A DNA stretch of 64,000 bases from Pseudorhodoferax sp. Leaf267 (GCF_001422405.1 NZ_LMMV01000025.1:102826-166825), one strand, 5' to 3'. Positions 1 to 9,143 are shown, numbered from the stretch's first letter. Made by a program: numbers and translations. Notes: generated by a model not told the origin, from the sequence alone.

Positions 1-378
1 CCAGGCACGCGCGCGCAGCCGTTCGCCGAAAAACAGCGCGCCGATCACGGCCGAGAAGATCGGCATCGAATAGCCCAGGATGGCGGCGCGCCCGCTGGAC
101 AGCGCCTGCACCGCCAGCACCATCAGCGCATGCCAGACGAACATGTTGGTCACGCCCAGCCAGAACAGCGCGCCCCAGTATGGGCGCGGCACGCGCAAGG
201 GGATGCGCAGCGCCAGCAGCCCCAGGCCCAGCAGCGGCGTGCCGATCCACAGCGACAGCGCGCGAAAGGTCAGCGGCGGGTAGCCCGTCACGCCCACCTT
301 CATCACCGGCCAGTTCAGGCCCCAGACGATGGTGAGCGCCACCAGCATCAGCACTTGTCGCGTGGTCAGGGCCTGCAT
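1..378 (-). CDS. EamA/DMT family transporter, N-terminal part (runs off the left edge)
   Basis: The reverse strand reads from an ATG at 378 in one open frame to the first base of the window, giving 126 codons of a longer gene. The visible part has hydrophobic helices separated by short loops. It carries the EamA hallmarks: an N-terminal helix with [10 protein letters not shown], then a [12 protein letters not shown] segment, and a later [20 protein letters not shown] stretch typical of the end of the first EamA repeat. This family exports small metabolites such as amino acids across the inner membrane; the substrate cannot be inferred. It is divergent from pyrF with 46 bp between the starts. 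The C-terminal half lies outside the window, so completeness cannot be judged. Confidence 0.85.
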   Translation of the reverse strand, partial: MQALTTRQVLMLVALTIVWGLNWPVMKVGVTGYPPLTFRALSLWIGTPLLGLGLLALRIPLRVPRPYWGALFWLGVTNMFVWHALMVLAVQALSSGRAAILGYSMPIFSAVIGALFFGERLRARAW

Positions 379-424
379 GGGCGGCGATGGTAGTCGGCGG
401 GACCGCGTTCGTAGAATCGCCCGC

Positions 425-1264
425 ATGACTTTTCTCGAGATGCTGCAGGACGCGGAGACGCGCAATGGTTCCATGCTGTGCGTCGGCCTGGACCCGGACC
501 CGGCCCGCTTCCCTGCCGGCCTGCGCGGCGACGCGGCCCGCATCCACGACTTCTGCGCCGCCATCGTCGACGCCACGGCCGACCTGGCCATCGCCTTCAA
601 GCCGCAGATCGCCTACTTCGCCGCGCACCGCGCCGAGGCCCAGCTCGAACGCCTGATCGCCCACATCCGCCGCGCCGCGCCGCACGTGCCCGTGATCCTG
701 GACGCCAAGCGCGGCGACATCGGCTCCACGGCCGAGCAGTACGCCATCGAGGCCTTCGAGCGCTACGGCGCCGACGCGGTCACGCTGTCGCCCTTCATGG
801 GCTTCGACTCGGTCGAGCCCTACCTGCGCCACCACGGAAAGGGCGCCTTTTTGCTGTGCCGCACCTCCAACCCCGGCGGCGACGATCTGCAGAACCAGCG
901 CCTGGCCTCGGTGGACGGTGCGCCGCTGCTCTACGAGCATGTGGCGCGGCTGGCCCAGGGCCCGTGGAACCGCAACGGCCAGCTGGGGCTGGTCGTCGGC
1001 GCCACGTACCCGGCCGAGCTGGAGCGCGTGCGGGCCTTGGCGCCCACGCTGCCGCTGCTCATCCCCGGCGTGGGCGCGCAGGGCGGCGATGCCGAGGCCA
1101 CGGTGCGGGCCGCCTGGCGCGGGCAGGGCGGGCAGACCACCGGCCCGGCCGTGGTCAGTTCATCGCGCGCCATCCTGTACGCCTCGTCGGGCGACGACTA
1201 TGCGCAGGCCGCGCGGGCCGAGGCCCAGCGCACGCGCGACGTGCTGCACGCCGCGCGCCTTTAG
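425..1264 (+). CDS. pyrF: orotidine 5'-phosphate decarboxylase
   Basis: This enzyme makes UMP from orotidine 5'-phosphate in the last step of pyrimidine synthesis in the cytosol. The 279-residue product has the catalytic DAKRGD motif at about residues 93-98 (Lys95), followed by GST. The N-terminal GLDPDP and the later FLLCRTSNP and [12 protein letters not shown] phosphate-binding segments fit the longer, type 2 PyrF form of proteobacteria. An in-frame extension upstream exists, but the ATG at 425 gives the normal N-terminus (MTFLEMLQ). Its stop codon overlaps the stop of the convergent lrgB-like gene by a few bases, so there is no room for a terminator between them. Confidence 0.95.
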   Translation: MTFLEMLQDAETRNGSMLCVGLDPDPARFPAGLRGDAARIHDFCAAIVDATADLAIAFKPQIAYFAAHRAEAQLERLIAHIRRAAPHVPVILDAKRGDIGSTAEQYAIEAFERYGADAVTLSPFMGFDSVEPYLRHHGKGAFLLCRTSNPGGDDLQNQRLASVDGAPLLYEHVARLAQGPWNRNGQLGLVVGATYPAELERVRALAPTLPLLIPGVGAQGGDAEATVRAAWRGQGGQTTGPAVVSSSRAILYASSGDDYAQAARAEAQRTRDVLHAARL

Positions 1265-1986
1265 AGCCAGCGGAACACCAGCGGCATCAGCAACGATGCC
1301 AGCACCACCTGCAGCCCGAGCGCCAGGCCCGCATAAGCCCCGGCATCCGCGTCCACCTGCATCGCCCGCGCCGCGCCAATGCCATGGGCGGCCGTGCCCA
1401 GCGCGAAGCCGCGCGCGCGCCAGCCTGCCGGGTCGCGCGCGATGCGCAGCAGGTCGAACAGGTACTTGCCGCTCAGCGCGCCGATCAGCCCCGTCAGCAC
1501 CGCGAACACGGCCGCCAGCGCCGGGATGCCGCCGATGGCCTGGGCCACGCCCATCGCCACCGGCGCGGTGACCGACTTGGGCGCCAACGACAGCACCACG
1601 TCGGCCGGCAGCTGGAGCGCATGGCCCAGCGCCACGGCCGTAGCGCTGGCCGCCGCGCCGCCAGCCAGCGCTGCGAGCAGCAGCCGGCCCCAGCGCGCGC
1701 GCAGTTCCGCACGCCGCTGCCACAGCGGCCAGGCCAGCGCCACGACGGCCGGGCCCAGCAGGAAGTGGATGAACTGCGCACCGGCGAAGTAGGTGGGGTA
1801 GGGCACGCCCGTGGCCAGCAGCACGGCGGCGATCGTGAGCACGCTCCACAACACAGGATTGGCCCATGGGGCCTGGCGCAAGCGCGCATAGACGGCCTGG
1901 GCCAGCACGTAGACCACCAGCGTGGCCGTGAGGCCGAACAGCGGCGTGGCAGAAAGATAGACCCAGAGCTCGACGAACTGCGCCAT
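1261..1986 (-). CDS. LrgB/YohK family membrane protein
   Basis: A 241-residue integral membrane protein with about seven hydrophobic segments. It shows the LrgB family pattern, including a [17 protein letters not shown] stretch near residues 125-142. LrgB works with LrgA/CidA in murein hydrolase control, overflow-metabolite (for example pyruvate or glycolate) transport or programmed lysis. Which of these applies here cannot be read from sequence. I chose the ATG at 1986, which lies one base after the lrgA-like stop codon; the upstream in-frame extension would overlap that gene. It is the last gene of a three-gene set with the lrgA-like gene and an AAA ATPase gene. Confidence 0.9.
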   Translation of the reverse strand: MAQFVELWVYLSATPLFGLTATLVVYVLAQAVYARLRQAPWANPVLWSVLTIAAVLLATGVPYPTYFAGAQFIHFLLGPAVVALAWPLWQRRAELRARWGRLLLAALAGGAAASATAVALGHALQLPADVVLSLAPKSVTAPVAMGVAQAIGGIPALAAVFAVLTGLIGALSGKYLFDLLRIARDPAGWRARGFALGTAAHGIGAARAMQVDADAGAYAGLALGLQVVLASLLMPLVFRWL

Positions 1987-1987
1987 G

Positions 1988-2326
1988 TCAGTCCTTCTTG
2001 CCGGGGCGCAGTACCAGCACTGTGACCACAATGCCGACCCAGGTCGACAGCACGATCACGACGAGCATGCGCAGCCCGAATTCGGCCAGCAGACCCAGGT
2101 GCGTGATCACCCCCACGCCCACCGGCACGAACAGCAGCGACAGATGGCCCAGCAGGAAGTCGGCGCAGGCCGCCACCGGCGTGCGCACGGCTTCCCAGCG
2201 CAGCGCGACGAGCAGCAGCACCATGCCGACCACGGGGCCGGGGAAGGGCAGCGAGAAGCCACGTGCCAGCAGTTCGCCCAGCGATTGCAGGGCGAGCAGC
2301 CAGGCGAGTCCGCGCAGGGCGATCAT
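1988..2326 (-). CDS. LrgA/CidA family holin-like membrane protein
   Basis: A 112-residue protein with four hydrophobic segments and the conserved LrgA/CidA signature: LPFPGPVVGMVLLL near residues 26-39 and LLFVPVGVGVITH near residues 64-76. The family is described as holin-like or as a small-metabolite transport partner of LrgB. The start ATG overlaps the stop of the upstream ATPase gene as ATGA, and its own stop is followed one base later by the lrgB-like ATG. Translation of the three genes is therefore probably coupled. Coupling an AAA ATPase to lrgAB is unusual. Confidence 0.9.
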   Translation of the reverse strand: MIALRGLAWLLALQSLGELLARGFSLPFPGPVVGMVLLLVALRWEAVRTPVAACADFLLGHLSLLFVPVGVGVITHLGLLAEFGLRMLVVIVLSTWVGIVVTVLVLRPGKKD

Positions 2327-3525
2327 GGGCTTTCAAACCATGTTGGCAGGGGCACGCCGCCAGAGCCGATCACCATGGGCCTGGCCTGCGGGAACGCGTT
2401 GCGGAACGCGTCGAGACCGGACGGGTTGCCGCGTGGGCGGCCGCTCTTGACCTCCAGTGCGAACAGGGCTTGGGCATCGGGCAACACATAGTCCACCTCC
2501 TTGCCAGATTCATGCCAGTAGTGCAACGCGGGGTGCGTGCTGCTGTGCGTGAGCCGGCGCGCGAGCAGTTCGGCGCCTACCGCGCTCTCGACCATGCGGC
2601 CCCACAGCTCGGGCGTGGCGCGCAGCTGCGCGAAGCCCCAGCCGTCGGACACGGCCAGGGCCCCCATCAGCGCCGTGTTGAAGACCTGCAGCTTGGGGCT
2701 GGAGGCCCGCTGGCGCACGGCCTGGCCGGCGTACTTCTGCAGGCCGCAGACCATGCCCGCGCCTTCCAGCAGCTCCAGGTAGTGCGCCAGCGTGGTGGTG
2801 TTGCCGGCATCGGCCAGCTGGCCCATCATCTTCTGGTAGCTCAGCATCTGACCGCTGTAGCGGCAGGCCAGGTCGAAGACGCGGCGCAGCAGGGCGGGCT
2901 TTTGCACCGGGGCCATCAGCAGCACGTCTTTGCTGATAGTGGTCTCGATGAGCGCGTCGCGCACGTAGGTGGCCCAGCGCGTCTCGTCGTGCACCAGCGG
3001 CGCGGCGCCGGGGTAGCCGCCATAGAAGATGAACTGCTCCAGCGTGAAGTCGAAGGCCTCGCGCATCTCGGTGTAGCGCCAGTGGCCCATGCGCGTGATC
3101 TCGAAGCGGCCGGCCATGCTCTCCGTCAGTCCGCGCGCGATCAGCAGCGGGGCCGAGCCCAGCACCACGGCGCGCACGTCGCGGCCGGCGGCAGTGTCTT
3201 CGTCCCACAGGCGCTTGACCTCCTCGGTCCAGCCGGGCAGCTTCTGCGCCTCGTCGAGCACCAGCACACAGGCGCCTGTCTGCGCGGCCAGCGCGCGGGC
3301 CGTCTCCCATTGGGCGGACAGCCAGCTCGTGCCCTGCAGGCCGGGGCTGTCGGCGCTGACGCTGTGCTGGGCGATGCGGTCGCTGGCCAATGCTGCCAGC
3401 GCTTGCCGTACCAGCGTGGTCTTGCCCACCTGGCGCGGGCCGGCCACGACTTGCAGAAAGCGGCGTGGCTCGCGCAGGCGTTCGATGAAAGAGGGGAGTG
3501 CAGCGCGCTGGATTTGCTGGGGCAT
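2323..3525 (-). CDS. AAA-type ATP-binding protein with C-terminal DUF4143-like domain
   Basis: A 400-residue protein. A P-loop (VAGPRQVGKTTL) lies near residues 27-38 and a Walker B-like VLVLDEAQKLPGW near residues 88-100. The middle carries LGSAPLLI, and the C-terminal half has the DUF4143 pattern with SVVGAELLAR-like and VDYVLPDA nuclease-fold-like segments. Proteins of this type are widespread in accessory DNA; the biochemical role is not established. I placed the start at the ATG at 3525. An in-frame TTG at 3540 would add five residues but lies inside a repeat array. No clear ribosome-binding site precedes either start. The gene overlaps the lrgA-like gene by four bases. Confidence 0.85.
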   Translation of the reverse strand: MPQQIQRAALPSFIERLREPRRFLQVVAGPRQVGKTTLVRQALAALASDRIAQHSVSADSPGLQGTSWLSAQWETARALAAQTGACVLVLDEAQKLPGWTEEVKRLWDEDTAAGRDVRAVVLGSAPLLIARGLTESMAGRFEITRMGHWRYTEMREAFDFTLEQFIFYGGYPGAAPLVHDETRWATYVRDALIETTISKDVLLMAPVQKPALLRRVFDLACRYSGQMLSYQKMMGQLADAGNTTTLAHYLELLEGAGMVCGLQKYAGQAVRQRASSPKLQVFNTALMGALAVSDGWGFAQLRATPELWGRMVESAVGAELLARRLTHSSTHPALHYWHESGKEVDYVLPDAQALFALEVKSGRPRGNPSGLDAFRNAFPQARPMVIGSGGVPLPTWFESP

Positions 3526-3532
3526 TCTGGAA

Positions 3533-3593
3533 TTACTCAATCCACTGAGATCATTTACTCAATGGACTGAGGTATCTTACTCAATGGATTGAG
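3533..3593. repeat. three 17-bp repeats at exact 22-bp spacing upstream of the AAA ATPase gene
   Basis: Three copies start at 3533, 3555 and 3577. They read TTACTCAATCCACTGAG, TTACTCAATGGACTGAG and TTACTCAATGGATTGAG, separated by unrelated 5-bp spacers. The third contains the near-perfect palindrome ACTCAATGGATTGAGT at 3579-3594 (7-bp arms). A 22-bp period is close to two turns of B-DNA, so a protein could bind all copies on one face. The array ends eight bases before the ATPase ATG, where it would cover promoter or leader. An operator role is inferred; the repeats themselves are seen directly. Confidence 0.8.
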
Positions 3594-3620
3594 TAGTTCA
3601 AATTCGAGCGCCGCTTGTCG

Positions 3621-5102
3621 TCAAAACCGGGGCAGGTCCGGGTGCGCGATCTGCCCGCCACGCACCAGCATCTTGCCGTATTCGGCGCAGCGGTTCAGCG
3701 TGGGGATCACCTTGCCGGGGTTCAGCAAACCCTTGGGGTCGAAGGCGTGCTTGAGGCCCATCATCTGTGCGTTCTCCTCGGCCGAGAACTGCACGCACAT
3801 GCTGTTGAGCTTTTCCACGCCCACGCCGTGCTCGCCGGTCACGGTGCCGCCCATGGCCACGCTGGTCTCCAGGATGTCGGCGCCGAACAGCTCGCAGCGG
3901 TGCAGCTGGTCCGGGTCGTTGGCATCGAACAGGATCAGCGGGTGCAGGTTGCCGTCGCCGGCATGGAACACGTTGGCGCAACGCAGGCCGTACTTCTTCT
4001 CCATCTGGGCAATCGCCAGCAGGATGTCGGCCAGGCGCTTGCGCGGGATGGTGGAGTCCATGCACATGTAGTCGGGGCTGATGCGGCCGGACGCGGGGAA
4101 GGCGTTCTTGCGCCCGCTCCAGAAGCGCAGGCGCTCGGCCTCGTTCTGGCTCACGGCAATCGCGGTGGCGCCGCAGTCGCGCAGCACGGCGCTCATGCGG
4201 CCGATCTCTTCCTCCACCTCTTCAGGCGTGCCGTCGCTCTCGCACAAGAGGATGGCCTCGGCCGTGAGGTCGTAGCCGGCGTGCACGAAGTCCTCCACGG
4301 CCGCCGTCATGGGCTTGTCCATCATCTCCAGGCCGGCCGGGATGATGCCGGCTGCGATCACGGCGGCCACGGCATCGCCGGCTTTGCGCATGTCGTCGAA
4401 GCTGGCCATGATGCAGCGCGCCAGCAGTGGCTTGGGCACGAGCTTGACGGTGACTTCGGTGGCCACGGCCAGCATGCCCTCCGAGCCGATGGCCACGGCC
4501 AGCAGGTCGAGCCCGGGCGCGTCCAGCGCGTCGCCGCCGAAGGTGACGGGCTCGCCATCGGCCGTGAAGCCGCTGATCTTGAGCACGTTGTGCACGGTCA
4601 GGCCGTACTTCAGGCAGTGCACGCCGCCCGAGTTCTCGGCGATGTTGCCGCCGATGGTGCAGGCGATCTGGCTCGATGGGTCGGGCGCGTAGTACAGGCC
4701 GTGCGGCGCGGCGGCCTCGCTGATGGCCAGGTTGCGCACGCCGCACTGCACGACGGCCGTGCGCGCGAGCGGGTCCATCTTGAGGATCTTGTTGAACTTG
4801 GCCATGGACAGCGTGACGCCCTGCGCATGCGGCATGGCCCCGCCCGACAGGCCGGTGCCGGCGCCGCGCGCGACCACGGGCACGCCCAGTGCATGGCAGG
4901 TCTTGAGCACGGCCTGCACCTGCGCGTAGGTCTCGGGCAGGGCCACGGCCATGGGGCGCTGGCGGTAGGCCGTCAGGCCATCGCACTCATAGGGAACGGT
5001 GTCTTCGGTTTGCGACAGCAGCGCGTGCGCGGGCAGCACGCGGCGCAGCGCGTCGATGGCCTGCGCGGCGGGGGGGTAGCTCGTGGGGCTGGGGTCGGGC
5101 AT
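3621..5102 (-). CDS. FAD-linked oxidase, GlcD-like
   Basis: A 493-residue flavoprotein of the FAD-binding type 4 family. The FAD-binding half shows VVARGAGTGLSGGAMP near residues 74-89 and IGGNIAENSGGVHCLKYG near residues 148-165. The C-terminal half has the vanillyl-alcohol-oxidase-type segments VFHAGDGNLHP and GEHGVGVEK. Members oxidise 2-hydroxyacids such as glycolate or D-lactate. No glcE or glcF partner follows, so it is a stand-alone D-2-hydroxyacid dehydrogenase or uses subunits encoded elsewhere. The start at 5102 is preferred over an in-frame ATG-less extension to 5126, because family members begin close to MPDPSPT. Confidence 0.88.
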   Translation of the reverse strand: MPDPSPTSYPPAAQAIDALRRVLPAHALLSQTEDTVPYECDGLTAYRQRPMAVALPETYAQVQAVLKTCHALGVPVVARGAGTGLSGGAMPHAQGVTLSMAKFNKILKMDPLARTAVVQCGVRNLAISEAAAPHGLYYAPDPSSQIACTIGGNIAENSGGVHCLKYGLTVHNVLKISGFTADGEPVTFGGDALDAPGLDLLAVAIGSEGMLAVATEVTVKLVPKPLLARCIMASFDDMRKAGDAVAAVIAAGIIPAGLEMMDKPMTAAVEDFVHAGYDLTAEAILLCESDGTPEEVEEEIGRMSAVLRDCGATAIAVSQNEAERLRFWSGRKNAFPASGRISPDYMCMDSTIPRKRLADILLAIAQMEKKYGLRCANVFHAGDGNLHPLILFDANDPDQLHRCELFGADILETSVAMGGTVTGEHGVGVEKLNSMCVQFSAEENAQMMGLKHAFDPKGLLNPGKVIPTLNRCAEYGKMLVRGGQIAHPDLPRF

Positions 5103-5198
5103 GGCGCTTCCTCGGTGGCGGACCACTGTAAGCCAAGGGCTGCCCGGCCAGCATGAGGAATGTTCAATCGCCGCGTGAAGGCGCTTGGTGCCGAACGG

Positions 5199-6089
5199 TC
5201 AGGCCAGCACCTGCCGCAGCCAGTCCGAGAAGGCGGTGCACTCCCAGCGCTCCATCGTGCCCGTGCGCCAGCACAGGTAGTGCGCATGCGGGCTGGGCAC
5301 GTTGGTGGTGAACGCCGGCGTGGTGCCCAGGCGTACCAGCGCGCCGCTGTCCAGCCAGGGCGCGGCCAGCTTCAGGCGCACCAGCGCAATGCCCATGCCG
5401 GCCGAGGCGGCGTCGCACATCAGGCCCACGTCGTTGAACTGCGAGCCATCGGTCGGCTCGGGCCAGTCCAGCCTGTGGGCCGCGAACCAGGTGCGCCAGG
5501 GCTCCAGCGGCGAGCGCAGGAAGCGTTCGCCCTCCAGGTCCACGGCCTCGGCATAGGGGCCGTTCTCGCGCACGTAGGCCGGCGAGGCCAGCGGCGTCAC
5601 CTCGTCGCGCGTGAGGCACAGGTGTTCCACATCGGCATAGCGGCCGGTGCCGAAGCGCACCATCAGGTCGGCGTCCTCGGCCACCACGTCCAGCAGCGGG
5701 ATGCTCACCTGCAGCGTCAGGTCGATCTCGGGGTAGGCCTCGGTGAACTGGCGCAGCCGCGGGATCAGGATGGCGCGCGCGAAGGTCGGTGTCACGGCCA
5801 GGCGCAGCTTGCGCTTGCCCGGCGTGGGCTGCGCGCTCGGGAAGCGCTCCAGCATGGCCAGCGCCTCGCGCACATGGGCCAGGTACTCGCTGCCCTCGGT
5901 CGTCAGCGAGAAGTCGGCACGGCCGAACAGCTTGGTGCCGATGACCTGCTCCAGCTGCCGCACGCGGTGGCTGACGGCGCTGGGCGTCACGCACTGCTCG
6001 TCGGCCGCCAGCGTCACGCTGCGCAGGCGGGCCAGGGCCTCGAAGGTCAGCAGGCACTGGATGGGCGGAATGCGAGCGGGGGTGGCCAT
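5199..6089 (-). CDS. LysR-type transcriptional regulator, GcvA-like
   Basis: A 296-residue protein with an N-terminal winged helix (residues about 8-65: LTFEALARLRSVTLAADEQ, then TPSAVSHRVRQLE in the recognition helix) and a LysR substrate-binding domain. The spacing and the FGRADFSLTTEG segment resemble GcvA-type regulators that are often found alone. Its target is unknown. It points away from psd and towards the GlcD-like gene, with 96 bp between its stop and that gene's start, so control of the oxidase gene is possible but unproved. Confidence 0.9.
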   Translation of the reverse strand: MATPARIPPIQCLLTFEALARLRSVTLAADEQCVTPSAVSHRVRQLEQVIGTKLFGRADFSLTTEGSEYLAHVREALAMLERFPSAQPTPGKRKLRLAVTPTFARAILIPRLRQFTEAYPEIDLTLQVSIPLLDVVAEDADLMVRFGTGRYADVEHLCLTRDEVTPLASPAYVRENGPYAEAVDLEGERFLRSPLEPWRTWFAAHRLDWPEPTDGSQFNDVGLMCDAASAGMGIALVRLKLAAPWLDSGALVRLGTTPAFTTNVPSPHAHYLCWRTGTMERWECTAFSDWLRQVLA

Positions 6090-6178
6090 CGTCCGATTGT
6101 CGGTGCAGCCGCCGGACTACGGGGGCCTGAGAAGGCCACGGCTACACTCCAAAACCCTCCCGATGAAGCGACCCCTCC

Positions 6179-7036
6179 GTGTCTGATCGCCTTGCCGTCC
6201 TGCCGCAGTACCTGCTGCCCAAACACCGCCTGACCCGTTTCGCGGGCTGGGTCGCCTCGCGCCGCAAGGGCGATCGCACGACGCGGCTGATCCGCTGGTT
6301 CGTCGGCAAGTACGGCGTGGACATGGACGAGGCTGCCGAGCCCGACATCGCCGCCTACACCAGCTTCAACGACTTCTTCACGCGGGCGCTGAAGGACGGC
6401 GCGCGGCCGCTGGCGCAGGCCGACCTGGTCTGCCCCGTGGACGGCACCATCAGCCAGTTCGGCGGCATCCGGGACGACCAGATTTTCCAGGCCAAGGGCC
6501 ACAACTTCACGACGCGCGCGCTGGTCGGCGGCGACGCCGCGCTGGCCGCGCAGTTCCAGCACGGCAGCTTCGCCACGCTGTACCTGAGCCCGCGCGACTA
6601 CCACCGCATCCACATGCCCTGCGACGGCCGGCTCACGCGCATGGTCTATGTGCCGGGCGACCTGTTCTCGGTGAACCCGACCACGGCGCGCGGCGTGCCC
6701 GGGCTGTTCGCGCGCAACGAGCGCGTGGTCTGCGTGTTCGAGACGGCGCACGGCCCCTTCGTGCTGACGCTGGTGGGCGCGACCATCGTGGGCAGCATGG
6801 CCACCGTGTGGCATGGCGTGGTGAACCCGCGGCGCCTGGGCGAGTTGCGCGAATGGCGCTATGACGATGGCGCCGTCGCACTGAAGCAGGGCGAGGAGAT
6901 GGGCCGCTTCCTGCTGGGCTCCACCGTGGTGATGCTGTTCCCGCAGGGGCCGCTGGCGTTCAACACCGAGTGGACCAGCGGCCGCCCGATCCGCCTGGGC
7001 GAGACCATGGCGAACTGGGGGCCGACGGCTACTTGA
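6179..7036 (+). CDS. psd: phosphatidylserine decarboxylase proenzyme
   Basis: This membrane-associated enzyme converts phosphatidylserine to phosphatidylethanolamine. The 285-residue proenzyme has the autocleavage motif LGST at about residues 246-249; Ser248 becomes the pyruvoyl group of the alpha chain. Conserved FFTRALKDGARPL (near residues 61-73) and YLSPRDYHRIHMP (near residues 137-149) are present. Length and layout match PSD-B type I enzymes. The start is GTG at 6179 (MSDRLAVLPQY). The 3' end overlaps the 3' end of the convergent purU gene by eight bases. Confidence 0.95.
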   Translation: MSDRLAVLPQYLLPKHRLTRFAGWVASRRKGDRTTRLIRWFVGKYGVDMDEAAEPDIAAYTSFNDFFTRALKDGARPLAQADLVCPVDGTISQFGGIRDDQIFQAKGHNFTTRALVGGDAALAAQFQHGSFATLYLSPRDYHRIHMPCDGRLTRMVYVPGDLFSVNPTTARGVPGLFARNERVVCVFETAHGPFVLTLVGATIVGSMATVWHGVVNPRRLGELREWRYDDGAVALKQGEEMGRFLLGSTVVMLFPQGPLAFNTEWTSGRPIRLGETMANWGPTAT

Positions 7037-7883
7037 AGATCACGGTCTTGTGGCCGTTCAGCAGCACGCGGTGCTCGCTGTGCCACTTGACCGCGCGGGC
7101 CAGCACCTGGCTCTCGGTGTCGCGGCCCATGGCCGTCAGGTCTTCCACCGTCTTGCTGTGGTCGGCGCGGGCCACGTCCTGCTCGATGATGGGGCCTTCG
7201 TCCAGGTCGGCCGTCACGTAGTGGGCGGTGGCGCCGATCAGCTTCACGCCGCGGTCGTGCGCCTGGTAGTAGGGCTTGGCGCCCTTGAAGCTGGGCAGGA
7301 ACGAGTGGTGGATGTTGATGGCGCGGCCAGCCAGCTTGCGGCACAGGTCGTCCGACAGGATCTGCATGTAGCGCGCCAGCACCACGAGCTCGGCCCCCTC
7401 GTTCTCCACCACCTCGAATGCGCGCGATTCGGCCTGCGCCTTGGTCGCCGCCGTCACCGGGATGTGGTGGAAGGGCACGTTGTAGCTGGCGGCCAGCTGG
7501 TAGAAGTCGCGGTGGTTGGACACGATGGCGCGGATGTCCACCGGCAGCAGCCCGCTCTTCCAGCGGAACAGCAGGTCGTTCAGGCAGTGGCCTTCCTTGC
7601 TGACCATGATCACCGTGCGCATGGGCTCGGCCGTGGCGTGCAGGCTCCAGCGCATCTTGAAGCCCTCGGCAAAGGCCGCGAGCTGTGCCTGCAACTCTGC
7701 GCGGTCCATGGCGCAGGCGAAGCGCACGCGCATGAAGAACAGGCCGGTGGCGTGGTCGTTGTACTGCGCGGCTTCCTCGATGTTGCCGCTGCGCTCGAAC
7801 AGGAAGCCCGACACGGCGTGCACGATGCCGGTGCGATCGGGGCAGGACAGGGTGAGGATGTAGGAGGCGCTGGTCGTCGTCAT
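7029..7883 (-). CDS. purU: formyltetrahydrofolate deformylase
   Basis: The enzyme hydrolyses 10-formyl-THF to formate and THF, balancing the one-carbon pool and feeding formate to purine synthesis. The 284-residue protein has an N-terminal ACT domain (LTLSCPDRTGIVHAVSGFL, residues about 10-28). A formyltransferase domain follows, with SNHRDFYQLA, the catalytic INIHHSFLPSFKGAKPYYQAH region and GATAHYVTADLDEGPIIEQD. These catalytic Asn, His and Asp surroundings are intact. It is a single gene between psd and a ChaN-like gene. Confidence 0.95.
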   Translation of the reverse strand: MTTTSASYILTLSCPDRTGIVHAVSGFLFERSGNIEEAAQYNDHATGLFFMRVRFACAMDRAELQAQLAAFAEGFKMRWSLHATAEPMRTVIMVSKEGHCLNDLLFRWKSGLLPVDIRAIVSNHRDFYQLAASYNVPFHHIPVTAATKAQAESRAFEVVENEGAELVVLARYMQILSDDLCRKLAGRAINIHHSFLPSFKGAKPYYQAHDRGVKLIGATAHYVTADLDEGPIIEQDVARADHSKTVEDLTAMGRDTESQVLARAVKWHSEHRVLLNGHKTVIFK

Positions 7884-7916
7884 AGGCGCGCGATTGTCGC
7901 AGGCGCCCGCGGTGGC

Positions 7917-8750
7917 TCAGGGCTGCTTGGGGCGCAGCTCGGCGCAGTGGTCCCTGGGCGGAACGGGCGGCGTCGGCCAGACGACGTCGAAGCCCGCTGC
8001 GGCCTCGGCCTTGCCGCCGGCCTGCAGGCGCACGGCCTGGGCGCGAAAGCCCGGCGGCAGGTAGCGTGGCACGCCGAGCGCGCGGTCCACATGGCCGCTG
8101 CCGGCCAGCAGCAGCACCACGCCGCCGGGGCGCGCGTTGTCGACCACGGCCTGCGCCATGGCCATGTCGCGCGCGATCTGCACGCGCGTCATCGGGGCGA
8201 TCTGGGCTTCGGGCAGCAGGTCGCAATGCCCGGCAAGGATCGCGTCGCGCTGGGCTTGCAGGGCTGCGGGCGGCAGTCGCTGGTCCAGGCTGGCGTCCTG
8301 CATGACGCGGCCCATCTCGCTGCGCGGCAGGTTGGCGCCGATGACCGGGATGTCCTCGACCACGGCCGCCATGACCGCCGGGCCGTACAGCTTCCAGGGC
8401 CAGGCCGCATCGTTCCATGCCAGCGCGCGGCGCACGGCGGTGGCGTCGCTGCGCGAGGAGACGCCCACCGTGCTGCGGCCCTGTTCCACCATTTCCAGCA
8501 CCAGCGCCGTCAAATGGCCGCGCCGGCCCAGCACTTTCACGACCTCGGTGTGGATGTTCTGGTGCTCGGGGGCGTCATGCTGCTCGCCGAGCAGGATGGC
8601 GTCGGTGGGCAGCAAGGCCAAGGGCTTGGCCGTGGGCGCACCGGGCAGGCCGACGCAGCCGGCGAGCAGGCCGGCGGCGAGCACCAGGGCCCAGCGGCGT
8701 GAGAGAAAAGAGAGGGGGGAAGAACGGGGCTTGCGCATCCCGCGCATCAT
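7917..8750 (-). CDS. ChaN-like lipoprotein
   Basis: A 277-residue (or 273, if the ATG at 8738 is used) exported lipoprotein. A basic N-terminus and hydrophobic stretch end in the lipobox LLAGC. The mature part begins the ChaN domain: ILLGEQHDAPEHQNIHTEVV, then LVLEMVEQG, and near the C-terminus GVVLLLAGSGHVDRALGVPRYLP. ChaN-family proteins bind heme and may take part in iron uptake; a heme role here is inferred from the family. Three clustered ATG codons (8750, 8747, 8738) leave the exact start open. The neighbouring genes are not iron-related. Confidence 0.85.
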   Translation of the reverse strand: MMRGMRKPRSSPLSFLSRRWALVLAAGLLAGCVGLPGAPTAKPLALLPTDAILLGEQHDAPEHQNIHTEVVKVLGRRGHLTALVLEMVEQGRSTVGVSSRSDATAVRRALAWNDAAWPWKLYGPAVMAAVVEDIPVIGANLPRSEMGRVMQDASLDQRLPPAALQAQRDAILAGHCDLLPEAQIAPMTRVQIARDMAMAQAVVDNARPGGVVLLLAGSGHVDRALGVPRYLPPGFRAQAVRLQAGGKAEAAAGFDVVWPTPPVPPRDHCAELRPKQP

Positions 8751-8810
8751 GCCTGCAGGGCGCAGGCCGTGGTGCGCCGGCCCCTGGCGGGCGCAGGGGC
8801 GCTGCGCACC

Positions 8811-9143
8811 TCAGTGCATGACCACCGGGTTCTGGGCCAGCTCGGCGTAGCGTTCCAGCGTGTCCTCGACCTCTTCCTGGGTGGGGGTGTGGTCGCGCCA
8901 GGCCGTGATCTGGCGTTGGAATAGTTCGGCCCAGGAGCCGTCCAGGTAGACCTCCTTGCCCGAGCGCTTGTCCACGATTTCGAACCCGTGCCGTTCCAGC
9001 GCGGGGTGGCCGCCGATGGTCGGCCGCTCTTCCTTGGGGCGGGCCACGAGCTCGCCGCCTTCCTTCTGCTGGACGTCGATATCACCGGCGTGGGGCTCCA
9101 TGTGGACCACCACGAACGAGTCGGAGTCGTAGAGCATGTTCAT
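8811..9143 (-). CDS. DUF3567 domain protein
   Basis: A 110-residue soluble protein of unknown function, beginning MNMLYDSDSFVVVHM and containing FEIVDKRSGKEVYLDG near residues 59-74. This matches the DUF3567 family seen in Burkholderiales. The ATG at 9143 is preceded by AAAGGA about eight bases upstream, which decides the start against the 24-residue-longer frame. The acidic C-terminal third (EEVEDTLERYAEL) is probably helical. No partner gene can be inferred. Confidence 0.85.
   Translation of the reverse strand: MNMLYDSDSFVVVHMEPHAGDIDVQQKEGGELVARPKEERPTIGGHPALERHGFEIVDKRSGKEVYLDGSWAELFQRQITAWRDHTPTQEEVEDTLERYAELAQNPVVMH

Noticed and set aside
3526..3540. TTG start at 3540 for the AAA ATPase
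   Set aside because: It lies inside the first 17-bp repeat and adds only five residues. The ATG at 3525 is simpler, though neither has a clear ribosome-binding site.
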